A DNA stretch of 50,746 nt from a bacterium. GTDB taxonomy: Bacteria; UBP14; UBA6098; 4484-93. The stretch is from contig JAGGUN010000017.1 in assembly GCA_021158465.1 (NCBI GenBank), forward strand, positions 1 to 50,746, read 5' to 3'. A model generated the notes under the pieces. That model did not search any database, had not been told where the DNA came from, and was given only the letters and a program-made list of their open reading frames with translations. Made by a program: the position numbers and the translations under genes. Below, one piece after another: positions 26,801 to 35,783 of the stretch. Position 1 is the stretch's first letter; each line of letters begins with the position of its first letter.

Positions 26801-29800
26801 GTCCTCACAGGGTCGATGGAGCCGAACCCAAGAGAATCGAACCACACAGGTGTTCCATCGGAGACAGGAGAACCACCTGCCGAAAGCACCGTCACGAGGA
26901 CATCGGCAGTGGACTCCCCGTCGGCAGTAATCCTCGACGGAACGACGGCGAGTCGGACAGATACTACATCCGTCGATACGAACCCAACGACACAGCTTGC
27001 TGTGGCGTCTCCACTTCTTCCCGTCACATTCGCCCAGCCAAGCTCAAGACCGCTCGTCAGAACCACCTCCGTGCTTCCTGCCTCTGTGTATGCTGTCGGA
27101 ACTATTGTCCCGAGTGTTGTCTCAAAATCGACCCTCGTTCCATCCTGAACCCTGTTCCCATAAGCGTCATAGACCCGCACCCAGATGGATGTTGTGTCAG
27201 CCCCATTTGCAACAAGTGTTGCAGCCCCTGACCATATCTCCATTATCGCTGGTTCGCCAGGAACAAACGAAACAATGGTCGATTCTCTGACCGCCCCGAC
27301 AGAAGCAACAACGAATACCGTATCGAGGACATTTATTGTCGATGTTAAGGTTGCTCTGGCAACGCCAGATTCCGTTGCGGCGACAGGAGGCGTGACAATA
27401 CCGGCGGTTGTCCTGAAGTGGACAAGCGTTCCATCGGAGACAGGGAACCCGAAAGAATCGAGAACAGTTGCTATGATATTTGCCTCATCCTCGCCGCTTG
27501 CAATGAGCCTGTTTGGGGATACAACGAGACTTATCGACGCCGCCTCCACAGGGTGAACGGTTACAATGGCATATCCGGTTGCTGAGCCAGCTTGAGCGGT
27601 TATCACACCCGTTCCGAATGTTAGCCCTGTGGTAAAAATAGATGACGCATAGCCGGAGTCGTCGGTGGCGGAAACCTCTGTTATGCTTCCGATGGTCGTG
27701 GAGAAGCTGACGCCGGTTCCCGGTGTGACGACATTGCCGAACTGGTCGAGGACCCGAACAGTCACGGTCATCGTGTCACCGCCGTTGGCGTAAAGGGTGC
27801 CGGCAGGGAGATTGGAAAACTCAATTATCGCAGGCTCGCCCGGCTCGAATATCACGACAACGGTATCTGACTTCCCAGCGTTTATCGAGACAATGACGGT
27901 GTCACTCCCTGCGATATACCCGCTTGTGAGCTCGCTCGATGCTGTTCCACCCACTGTGTAGTCAACGTTCCTGGAAAGGATCCCTGTGCCGATTGAGGTG
28001 AAGAATACAGGCAAACCATCAGATACAGGTCTCCAGACACTATCTACCGAATCTATATTCATAACACTGACGGTAATAAGTGAGCGTGATTCTCCGTCTG
28101 CTGTTATCCTCGGTGGGTTGGCAACAGCGAATACTGTATCCCCGTCAATTGGGATGAACTGGATGGGGAATGCACCCAAAGCTGCTCCTGCCTGTGCTGT
28201 TACGACTGCGGGACCTGTCGTGCTGCTGGAGATGTAGGACAATGCAACGCCTGAGTCAGATTCTGTCACAGCGCTCTCGACTATTGTCCCCACCGTTGTG
28301 GAGAACCTCACCTCTGTTCCGACAGTCACTGGGTTCTCAAAAGCGTCACGAACATATACCCTCACAGGCCACAACCCACCGTCCGCAGGCAAGGTATCGT
28401 GCGTGGTGAATGTATCAAACACAATATGTGCCGGCTCACCTGGGATAAACTGGATGTCGAATGTATCGGCGATTGTGGCGCCAGCAGAAGCTATTATCCG
28501 ACAGGTGCCTGTCTCGATGGGTGCCCGAATCGTTGCTGTTGCACGTCCAGCAGTCGTTAGGGCAATCCTCGGGGTTATTACCCCCTGCACGAACCCTGCT
28601 GATGTGTCCTGACTAAATGTTATCCTCGTGTTGTCGGATACCGGCAGACTGGAAGCATCATATACATCGGCAGTGATCGTCGCCTCCGAGACCCCATCGG
28701 CTACAAGCATTATCGGGTCGACTACAAGGTGTATCTCCGCTGCCTCAAGCCTGTAGAATGTTACCTGCGTATACCCGATTATCTCACCTGCTCGCACGGT
28801 TACAATGGCATCTCCCGTCTCGGTTGAGCTGGTGAGGATTGCGTAGGTACAGCCGAGCGTATCGGTAACAGCTGTGGGCGTTATCTCACCGAGTGAAGTC
28901 TCAAAACTGACACCTATCCCCGCACCGACAGGATTGGAATATCTGTCGTAGATGCAAACGGTTATCTTCGATGTTGTGACGCCATCCGCTGGGATGCTGT
29001 CCTCGCCTGGAGTGACCGTTATATCCATTCTCGACGGTTCTCCAGGAATAAAGTTCACCGAGACCTCGCCCGTGATCGTATCTGTTGCTGGAGCGGATGG
29101 TATAACCGTTGCAGTAACAAGCCTCCTCCCAACCGCAAGTGTGTCCGAACGCACATAAACACTTGCTAATCCTCCCTCTGTTGTGGTGACGGACGGAATA
29201 AGCGTTCCGTAGTCTTCCTCAACAGAGAACTGAACTATTGTCCCATTGGACACAGGAAAGCCCGATGAGTCATATACCTCACAGGTTACATTCGTCTCGC
29301 TTTCGCCATCTGCTACCACATTCACCGGATTTGCTGTCAGTAGAGCAACCGCCGCTTGAACAGGAACGAATCTGGTTGCACCGAACCCTACCGCTTCCCC
29401 ACTCCTCGCAATGATTGAGACATCACCAGGGGTAAGCCCTGCGGTTATCCGCACCCTTGCAATGCCCGATGTGTCGGTTATAGCAGGCGTCTCTATCGTC
29501 CCGAGGTTTGTCTCAAACGAGACCGACACCCCTCCCGGTGCATGGTTACCAAACTCGTCGAGGAGCTGTGCATACACCCAGCAGCTTGCATTCCCGTTTG
29601 CAGGAAGGGAGGTTGAATCGACACTGACATTAATAACCGTCGGTGGACCACCCTCAAGCCGTATCCTCACAGAGTCCCTCACGGTATCGCTTTCGACAAC
29701 GCAGGAGGCAACAATCCAGCAGACGCCTATGAATGTCCCCGCAGTGAATGTATTGACTGCTGTCCCACCGATAGTAGGACGCATAGCAAGCAGCGTCCCA

Positions 29801-32800
29801 AATGTGTCCGGATGAACCTCAAAATAGACAGGCGTCATGTCAGATACGATCGTTCCCTCGGAATTATATACCGTTGCCGTTATGGTCGATTGGGATACTC
29901 CATCAGCCGTCAGCTTGTTCGGATTAGCTGTTAGAACTATTGCACCGACACCTGTGGTATCGAAGAATACCGTTATCTGGTTGTATATATCCCCGCTCTG
30001 TGCCGAGACACGGCATATTCCCGGTATGTTTGAACTCGTTAGGGTTGCTGTTGCCGTTCCTGTGGCATCGGTGAATGTGTTCGTCGGTTCAATTGTTCCC
30101 CTTGATGCACCGAAGCTAACAGGCTCCCCTGCTCGAAGTGTATTCCCGAACCTGTCCAGAAGGACAGCCTCGATTGCCGATGTTGATACCCCGTTTGCTG
30201 GGATGGTATCAGGTGTTGCGGTGAGCGTAATCCTGTCCACAGGACCTGGTATAAGCTCGATGTCAGCGTCTCCGGAGACCGGACCAGAATAAGCCCTCAC
30301 CGTATTCAACCCTGTTCGTGTTCCTGCCCTGAATGTTGCTGTTGCCTGCCCCCCCTCCGTGTGAACAACAGTCGGGATAACAACACCGAGCGTATCCGCC
30401 GATACCACGGCAAAATGTATCGGTGTTCCATCGGTTATCGGGTTGCCAAGCGAGTCGTAGACCATAGCCTGCAGAACCGATGTCTCGAAGCCATCGGCGA
30501 CAAGCTGTGAAGGGTTGGCAGAAAGTATTATCGTATGGACATCCGTGTTCTCAAAATAGATGGACATCTCCGTTCTTGCATCCCCACTTCTTGCTCGAAC
30601 GATTGCCTCACCAGCCTCGGTCGAGGAATAGAGGCTGACTCGCACCGTTCCATCTGAGCCTGTTAGCTCGACATCCGGAGAAAGCGTTCCGAGTGTCGTC
30701 TCGAAATAAACTGTGTCTCCCGATGATACCGGGTTACCGAACCTGTCGAACAGGGCAGCATAAATATTCGTTCCAGAAACCCCATCTGCGGCAAGTGTCG
30801 TGTCATCCGACCAGATTGCAATGCTCTCAGGCTCGCCCGGCTCGATGGTAACCGTTGCCGTATCGGAAATTCCACCTGCATCGGCTATTATCATAACTCC
30901 GCCTGTATACTCCCCACTTATAAACTCGGCGGATATCCTTCCCGAGTCCGTGTATGCGGTCGGTGGGACGATGTATCCCAAGCTATCCGGCTCGAGTGTG
31001 AAGATAACAGGTGTTCCATCGGATACAGGGTTACCGAGCGAGTTCCTGACAAATCCTGTTATATGAACGGTTGAATCACCGCCTGTCGGGACACGCCTCG
31101 GCTCTGCCTCGATTACAATCGTTCCGACATCGGAGTTGGTGAAGGCTACCTGGCAGTTCCCGACAGCATCCCCAGATGTCGCAACGATAAGAGCCACTCC
31201 TGGAATAGTGCCTGAGTGGAGGGTCGCAGTAACCTCTCCTATATCATTTGTTATGTCTATCGAATCTATCTCACCAAGCGTGGTGGAGAAATGAACTATA
31301 TGTCCCGCTGTTACGAGGTTTCCTTGAGCATCTTTTACAACGCCATAGATTGTGGATACTGTGTCTCCATTTGCCGGGATATCGGAGGGAACTGGTGTCA
31401 GCTCTATTGTTGCTGGCTCACCAGGGACAAAGTTTATGTTTATGGAGTCGGCGACCCCTCCGCCGGCATCGGCTGTCACCCAGATGACAGAGGGAGTTGT
31501 TGATGCTCGAAGGGTCGTCTCAACCATACCCGAATCGGTGTACGCCACTCCCGGAAATATAAATCCTCCTGTTGTTCGGAAGAATATCGGTGTTCCATCG
31601 GCGACTGAAACACCCGATGAATCATATGCGATAGCGTATACCCTTGTTGTGCTTCTGCCGTCAGCAACGAGCATCGTTGAGTCGGCGTATATCGATATGC
31701 TTGCCACGACGAGCTGTGTGAACTCGACGAATCCCTGCGCCACAATTTCTCCTGATGTTACCGTGACAACTGCTCTCCCCATCTCCGTTGCGCTTGTAAG
31801 CTCACTTTGTGCCGTGCCGGAGCTATCCGTATAGACGGGGGAAATTATACTGCCGAGTGTCGTCTCGAACTCCACCCTGACACCGCTTCCAACGGGGTTG
31901 CCGTATTCGTCCCTCACCGTTGCCGATATGTTGGATATGGAATGCCCGTCAGCAGGTATGGAGTCGGGTGAGATAGACAATGTTATGTTTGCTGGCTCTC
32001 CGGGGACAAAATCGACATATGTAGTATCGGAAAGCCCCAGAAGGCTTGCGATGATTGTTGCCCTGCCAACAGTTGTCTCGCTCGTCAGGCTCACTGTTGC
32101 CTCACCCCCAACGGTCGTTGCAATGGTGTCTATCGTGCCGAACGGCGTCGTCGTTGTGTCGAAATATGAGTGAAATATGACAATTGTCCCATCTGCAACA
32201 GGGTTCCCATAGGTATCCAGAAGCCTCGCCTTCACCTCCGATCTGCTCGTTCCATCCGCTGTGATCCTGTTCGGGTTTGCCGAGACGGATATGAAGGCAG
32301 CAGGTGATACGACAAACTCTACATCGCACTCGCCGAACCCTTCCTCGCAGCTCACCTCGACCGTTGCCCTGCCAACTGTCGGAGAGGAGGTCAGATATAC
32401 CGTTGCTCTACCGACTGAATCGGTATAGGCGTTGCTTCGAACTGAGCCAAGGTTTGTAGTAAAGTTCACGAGTCTTCCCGATTCAACAGGGTTGCCGTAC
32501 TCATCCGTGAGGCTCGCCACAATAGTCGACCTACTTCTACCGTCCGCCGCTATGCTTTCCGGCGTCGCCGTGACAGTTATGTATCTGCACCTGCCAGCTG
32601 TGAACCTGACAAGTATCGTGTCTGCTGCTATCCCTGCCGTTGCAATCACCGTGTCAACACCAGCAACTGTCCCAGGTGAAAGCACAGCGGTTGCAACACC
32701 ACTTTCCGTGTAGGATGTCGGCGGAAGAACATCTCCAAGGGAGGATGAGAAACTGACCGGGACGCCGTCCGATACTGGTCGCCCAATGCTGTCGAGGACA

Positions 32801-35586
32801 AGCGCAGACAGTGTTATCGTTCCTGCACCTATCTGTGTGGACGACACATCTGATGATAGGATTATCTGCGACGGTGTCGCAGGCTGGAAGTAGACCAAGA
32901 CTTGTCCGTATGCTCCCCCAGCGTGTGCCTCGACGAGGGCTATACCGTTTGTTGCAGAGCTTGTGAGAATTGCGGAGAAGCTGCCTGCCGAATCTGTCGG
33001 GACAGTCTCGGGTATTATCTCTCCGAGGCTCGTTGAGAGGCTGACGAGCACATCCCTGCCGACAGCATTGCCATACTCATCATAGACAGTCCCCGTTATA
33101 TCTGATGTCGAGTGCCCATCGGCAGGGAGGGTATCGGGGACTGCACTCATTTCAATCCTCGCTGGCTCACCAGGGACAAAATCGACATAAACCGTGTCCG
33201 ATATGCTTGTCGTGTCCGAGTTTGCCACGGTTGCAATCACCTCCGCCGTTCCAACGATCGTCTCGCTGACAAGCCGGAGCCTTACATAGCCGCTTTCTGT
33301 GTAGCCTCGATATGTGGAGAGAATGCTTCTGGTGATGGCAGATGCAAACGAATTGCTACCGGTCTTCTTTGCCAGGTCCATAAGTGTTCCCCTGTCCGAA
33401 ACCAGGTCGACAGGCGTTCCATCGGCGGCAGGACGACCCATCGTGTCGGAGACATAGACCTCAAGCTCGGAATAAGACTCTCCGTCCGCTGTGATGCTCC
33501 TTGGAGATGCCGTCAGACGAATGCTCGACGGATAGCTGCGAACAAAGTATATATATGTCTGCCCGAAAGCTCCTTCTGCTGTCGCTGAGATGGTCTTCCT
33601 GCCCGGTGATATCGAGCTTGTTACCTGTGAGCGTGTTACGCCGTAGGCGTCCGTGTAGGAGGTGGTAGGGTCGATCCTGGCATTGGAGTCCGAACAGCTA
33701 AACTCCACCCGGACACCAGCTGAAACAGGGTTCGAAAACTCATCAAGGACGGTCGCTTCTATCTCGGTTGTGTCGGTTCCGTCTGCGAATATCGAATCAC
33801 GCCCGACAGTTACGGTTATCGAGTTCGGAGGACCCGGCAAAAACGGCACAAATATTGTATCCGTTGCAGCTCCTGTCCCACAGGATTCCGCCTCAGCGAT
33901 AACGGATGTCGTCCCGGCAACGGTCGATGAAACGAGCATAACCTCCGCCCAGCCATCCGATGTGTATGCCGTGAAACGGGATTCCTTCGGTAGAAAACCG
34001 CTCACAACTCCAAGATTTAATATCCTTTTCGTCCTCGGAGAGATAAGTACTCCATCGGAGGCTGTGAATGTAACACTGACATTATCAGATACAGGGAAGG
34101 AGTTTTCATCTAACACCTGTGCTCGTATTAGGGTTGATGAGTTTCCATCAGCAGGAATAGAGGACGGTGTTGCCATAAGGTTTATTGAGGTGGCACAGCT
34201 TGTCGTGAAATATACGGATGTTTGACCAGTTGCTCCCCCGGCTGTTGCTGATATAATGCCAAATCCTGGAGTAGTCGATGATGTCAGGACTGCTCTTGCC
34301 ACCCCGAGTATATTGGTGGTCGTTATGCTCGGATAGATACTCCCGCGGTCGGCTGAGAAGGTAACCTCTGTTCCCTCGAAAACCGGATTGCTGTACGCAT
34401 CAACAACCGTTGCAGTGATTGTCGTTGTGTCTCTTCCATCTGCTGTGAGGACAGTGTCAGCAGCAACAACATCTACCCTGTCTGGCTCGCCAGGGTCAAA
34501 ATATATCCTTATCGTGTCAGATACGCCGGATACAGATGCAGAAACGACCGCTGTGTCCACCGTTGTTGACGCGATAAGCTTCGCAAACGCCCGCCCGTTG
34601 ACAGTGTAAACATATAGCTGGTCAGACTTTGGTAACTTTGCAGGCAATCTCCTCTTCTTTGCCGAATGCCTCTCCTTGATGAACGGAGCAAAATTGTCGA
34701 AGGATGCCACCGCCTCGTAGGGAACGAGGTTTCCACCCGTTGTTACAAGTGATACCCGTGTTCCATCAGGGGCAAGACCACCCAGAAGTGTATATACAGT
34801 CACCTGAAGGACCGCTTCGTCCGTGCCGTTTGCTGTCAGGTTGAAGAGGTCGCTTGTCAGCACTACGCTCGATATCGAATCCTCAACAAATGTCACCTGG
34901 ACAGAATCCCGTAGGCTATCCCTGTGCGTTGCGACAATCCAGACCTGCATAGCTGTCGATGGGGATGGGACATAAGCCCTTGCGACGCCCGATTCATCCG
35001 TCAGCCCAGAGTTGACAGGGTAGACGACAATTCCTACCTGGCTTGTCGAGAATGTAACCTGCCTTCCCAGAAGCGGATTGCGGTTGTCGTCCATAAGGCG
35101 AGCCGCAACAACACAGGAATCATCCTGATTCACTACAGCAGAATCCTTCTCGACCCAGATGTCGAGATAGACCGCTGGCTTGTGCCCATATTCGTAAACG
35201 GTTACAACAATGGTCTTCGTGCTCTGCTCATAAACGGATGCAGTAATCGTTGCCGTGTGAACGACCGAGTCCCTCGGTGTGTTGAGCGTTGTGAAAGCCC
35301 AGCCGGAATCGTTCGAGAACACACTCGTGCGGGTGAGCGTTCCATAATCCGTCTCGAATATCACCTCGACATCACCGACGGAGTTTGAATCCTGGTCTAT
35401 GACATGAGCAGAAATGAGAACGCTCTGCGTCGCCTCAATCTCTGTGGCGGAGGCAAAAAGCGTGTCGAGCACTATACCCTCTTCACCTGATATCGGATTG
35501 AGATTCCCTCGCTGCTGACAAGAGGAGAAAACAAGAAATAAAGAGAGAAGAAAAATTGCGGCGGAATATATGCCATTCCTTCGCAT
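23827..35586 (-). CDS. Giant surface lipoprotein of about 36 Ig-like (Big_1/invasin-type) domains
   Basis: The 3,919-residue product has a signal peptide ending in LVFSSC, a lipobox, so Cys 22 or so is probably lipidated and +2 Gln favours the outer membrane. Nearly all the rest is bacterial Ig-like domains of invasin/intimin type, about 100 residues each, with the signatures ADGxSxSxI, YGNPV, TTLGxI, YTDSxGxAxxxLTS and VxFVPGEP. They alternate: one type carries VSDGTPVxF and ends in FVPGEPAxI; the next carries EYGNPV and TTLG and ends in VxFxxxxVxxI. About 16 such pairs with a period near 200 residues lie between residues about 165 and 3,360. The last 550 residues are more divergent repeats. 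No C-terminal sorting signal or barrel domain is seen. Start: ATG with TAGGAGGG. A rod-like adhesin is the likely role. Confidence 0.9.
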   Translation of the reverse strand: MRRNGIYSAAIFLLSLFLVFSSCQQRGNLNPISGEEGIVLDTLFASATEIEATQSVLISAHVIDQDSNSVGDVEVIFETDYGTLTRTSVFSNDSGWAFTTLNTPRDSVVHTATITASVYEQSTKTIVVTVYEYGHKPAVYLDIWVEKDSAVVNQDDSCVVAARLMDDNRNPLLGRQVTFSTSQVGIVVYPVNSGLTDESGVARAYVPSPSTAMQVWIVATHRDSLRDSVQVTFVEDSISSVVLTSDLFNLTANGTDEAVLQVTVYTLLGGLAPDGTRVSLVTTGGNLVPYEAVASFDNFAPFIKERHSAKKRRLPAKLPKSDQLYVYTVNGRAFAKLIASTTVDTAVVSASVSGVSDTIRIYFDPGEPDRVDVVAADTVLTADGRDTTTITATVVDAYSNPVFEGTEVTFSADRGSIYPSITTTNILGVARAVLTSSTTPGFGIISATAGGATGQTSVYFTTSCATSINLMATPSSIPADGNSSTLIRAQVLDENSFPVSDNVSVTFTASDGVLISPRTKRILNLGVVSGFLPKESRFTAYTSDGWAEVMLVSSTVAGTTSVIAEAESCGTGAATDTIFVPFLPGPPNSITVTVGRDSIFADGTDTTEIEATVLDEFSNPVSAGVRVEFSCSDSNARIDPTTSYTDAYGVTRSQVTSSISPGRKTISATAEGAFGQTYIYFVRSYPSSIRLTASPRSITADGESYSELEVYVSDTMGRPAADGTPVDLVSDRGTLMDLAKKTGSNSFASAITRSILSTYRGYTESGYVRLRLVSETIVGTAEVIATVANSDTTSISDTVYVDFVPGEPARIEMSAVPDTLPADGHSTSDITGTVYDEYGNAVGRDVLVSLSTSLGEIIPETVPTDSAGSFSAILTSSATNGIALVEAHAGGAYGQVLVYFQPATPSQIILSSDVSSTQIGAGTITLSALVLDSIGRPVSDGVPVSFSSSLGDVLPPTSYTESGVATAVLSPGTVAGVDTVIATAGIAADTILVRFTAGRCRYITVTATPESIAADGRSRSTIVASLTDEYGNPVESGRLVNFTTNLGSVRSNAYTDSVGRATVYLTSSPTVGRATVEVSCEEGFGECDVEFVVSPAAFISVSANPNRITADGTSRSEVKARLLDTYGNPVADGTIVIFHSYFDTTTTPFGTIDTIATTVGGEATVSLTSETTVGRATIIASLLGLSDTTYVDFVPGEPANITLSISPDSIPADGHSISNISATVRDEYGNPVGSGVRVEFETTLGSIISPVYTDSSGTAQSELTSATEMGRAVVTVTSGEIVAQGFVEFTQLVVASISIYADSTMLVADGRSTTRVYAIAYDSSGVSVADGTPIFFRTTGGFIFPGVAYTDSGMVETTLRASTTPSVIWVTADAGGGVADSININFVPGEPATIELTPVPSDIPANGDTVSTIYGVVKDAQGNLVTAGHIVHFSTTLGEIDSIDITNDIGEVTATLHSGTIPGVALIVATSGDAVGNCQVAFTNSDVGTIVIEAEPRRVPTGGDSTVHITGFVRNSLGNPVSDGTPVIFTLEPDSLGYIVPPTAYTDSGRISAEFISGEYTGGVMIIADAGGISDTATVTIEPGEPESIAIWSDDTTLAADGVSGTNIYAALFDRFGNPVSSGDTVYFETTLGTLSPDVELTGSDGTVRVSLYSSTEAGEAIVRARSGDARTEMSIYFENTDVHTIILSANPSQLVADGFETSVLQAMVYDSLGNPITDGTPIHFAVVSADTLGVVIPTVVHTEGGQATATFRAGTRTGLNTVRAYSGPVSGDADIELIPGPVDRITLTATPDTIPANGVSTSAIEAVLLDRFGNTLRAGEPVSFGASRGTIEPTNTFTDATGTATATLTSSNIPGICRVSAQSGDIYNQITVFFDTTGVGAIVLTANPNKLTADGVSQSTITATVYNSEGTIVSDMTPVYFEVHPDTFGTLLAMRPTIGGTAVNTFTAGTFIGVCWIVASCVVESDTVRDSVRIRLEGGPPTVINVSVDSTSLPANGNASCWVYAQLLDEFGNHAPGGVSVSFETNLGTIETPAITDTSGIARVRITAGLTPGDVSIIARSGEAVGFGATRFVPVQAAVALLTANPVNVVADGESETNVTCEVYDSSGFPVSNGTIVQFSVEEDYGTLIPSVTTTEGGLASVYVRSDTLAVGRRLVTATVIPSAPATDTITGEVSVNFIPGEPSRMDITVTPGEDSIPADGVTTSKITVCIYDRYSNPVGAGIGVSFETSLGEITPTAVTDTLGCTYAILTSSTETGDAIVTVRAGEIIGYTQVTFYRLEAAEIHLVVDPIMLVADGVSEATITADVYDASSLPVSDNTRITFSQDTSAGFVQGVITPRIALTTAGRATATIRAPIETGTCRIIASAGATIADTFDIQFIPGEPAHIVFDTFTTHDTLPADGGLWPVRVYVRDAFENPVTVGTEVRFSTTVGTIVESAVTESDSGVALSYISSSTTGPAVVTAQAGAALGAFPIQFIPIDGDTVFAVANPPRITADGESRSLITVSVMNIDSVDSVWRPVSDGLPVFFTSIGTGILSRNVDYTVGGTASSELTSGYIAGSDTVIVSINAGKSDTVVVIFEPGEPAIIEFSNLPAGTLYANGGDTMTVTVRVLDQFGNVVTPGTGVSFSTTIGSITEVSATDDSGYASSIFTTGLTFGTGVITAQAGSATGYAIVTVHPVEAASISLVVSPNRLIASGEDEANIIATVLDSFGFPVSDGTLVHFRTTAGIVTPPVAATESGVARATLTSTINVLDTVFVVASVGAVRESTIVSFVPGEPAIMEIWSGAATLVANGADTTSIWVRVYDAYGNRVQDGTRVDFETTLGTIVPTAYTEAGSTEVVLTSGLELGWANVTGRSGDATASCVVGFVSTDVVSVRLAVVPSRITADGESTADVLVTVLSAGGSPVSDGTPVWFDSLGFGSIDPVRTITSSGIATATLTSFTTCGTDTLFAFAGDGTHFDSTEIEFLAGEPAVIYLTPDTDEVDADGITTVNISAEVKDAAGNPVNAGWIINFSVDNGSVLSVGATDDSGITSTVYRAGEIPGIATIRASYGGVEMGVCQIRLVNTELYSIVLTADPFSILADGHSFSTLQAHCFTESTGYVTDGTPINFAIAYGEGVLSPSWALTEDGIAEIRLLSTTTAGECSVYAYSGSVASDTVGVTFETGEPAVIIFNPSSMTLVADGSDTGSAVLTVEDAYGNPIPRRAVELQIEPAGKGTVTPTYTVTDDSGRANFTVTAPRASGQAALSATCGGASGLMNLRYTPTPVAEMQLAAIPVIIPADGMSYSNIRAIVLDSLGHPVSDSVSVNFVTTAGYIVPSIAYTLDGVCETRLYSSTSPTSATVTATADTVSETVVVTFTTGVPSELICETDASVLTAGRDESAHITVSVLDTLGNPVGEGYAVRFATTLGGIADSVLLTDIAGTVRTLFQPGTQAGLATITAYLRTGRDSLGCQSFITIKPDSAYGMELSVSDSSIYVRGVGERDFSVIYAHIVDRNGNDVEDSTRVWFRIINAPPPSVPPCTLNPAYPDPAYTHSGIASATFRAGMRSGTVVVQALTLDSHGDTISTAAPRITINSGFPAYISLSGDCNVPGLLIDGIPDTVMIMVTDSMRNPVAEGTAVYLWSNHGSITGVVVTDSLGFAKAVWYSMRDTITDLSTYKDIWVKAEVRTFASPDSIASDSLHFMNTAGWWDEEGELDGVVDSLAIIDLYPDSILADNTSTSTIQVQAWDVNSYPVINGTDIRLMATYGSITEDIHTTNECLASVATGTYTSRTLTRDMSWSALDVADDGVGGWAEIRAFADGVWSNVDTITLLTSYASTDNSELIAPTTLPSGATGSVTIRIRDEFGNPLGGHMVTFSAPSGGSFSVLTGYTNASGSFTTQFTAPMVGVDTPVTVLAADSDSRGGITMSAVITVLAP

Positions 35587-35638
35587 ACTGCCCTCCTATG
35601 ATGAAGGTAGTTCTGAAATCGGATTATATGTTAAAGTA

Positions 35639-35667
35639 ATTCTAAACAAAAGAGATGGATTTGTCAA
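35639..35667 (-). promoter_or_regulatory. Proximal promoter of the giant surface protein
   Basis: Minus strand TTGACA (35662-35667), 17-bp spacer, TAGAAT (35639-35644), about 50 bp before the ATG at 35586. Close to the sigma-70-type consensus. An AT-rich dyad (GATATT/AATATC, 35684-35701) sits just upstream of the -35 box. Confidence 0.7.
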
Positions 35668-35725
35668 GATATATTTTCGGTTGGATATTTAAATAAATAT
35701 CAAGCAGTTATGAAATTCTCTTAAG

Positions 35726-35754
35726 ATTATATATGAGAGGTTAAAGCAAATCAA
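35726..35754 (-). promoter_or_regulatory. Distal promoter upstream of the giant surface protein
   Basis: Minus strand TTGATT (35749-35754), 17-bp spacer, perfect TATAAT (35726-35731), about 87 bp upstream of the proximal promoter. It would give a leader of about 130 bases. It sits just after the end of the preceding gene (35784). Confidence 0.6.
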
Positions 35755-35783
35755 CGGGTATATAAAGGGGAAATGGAGTATCT

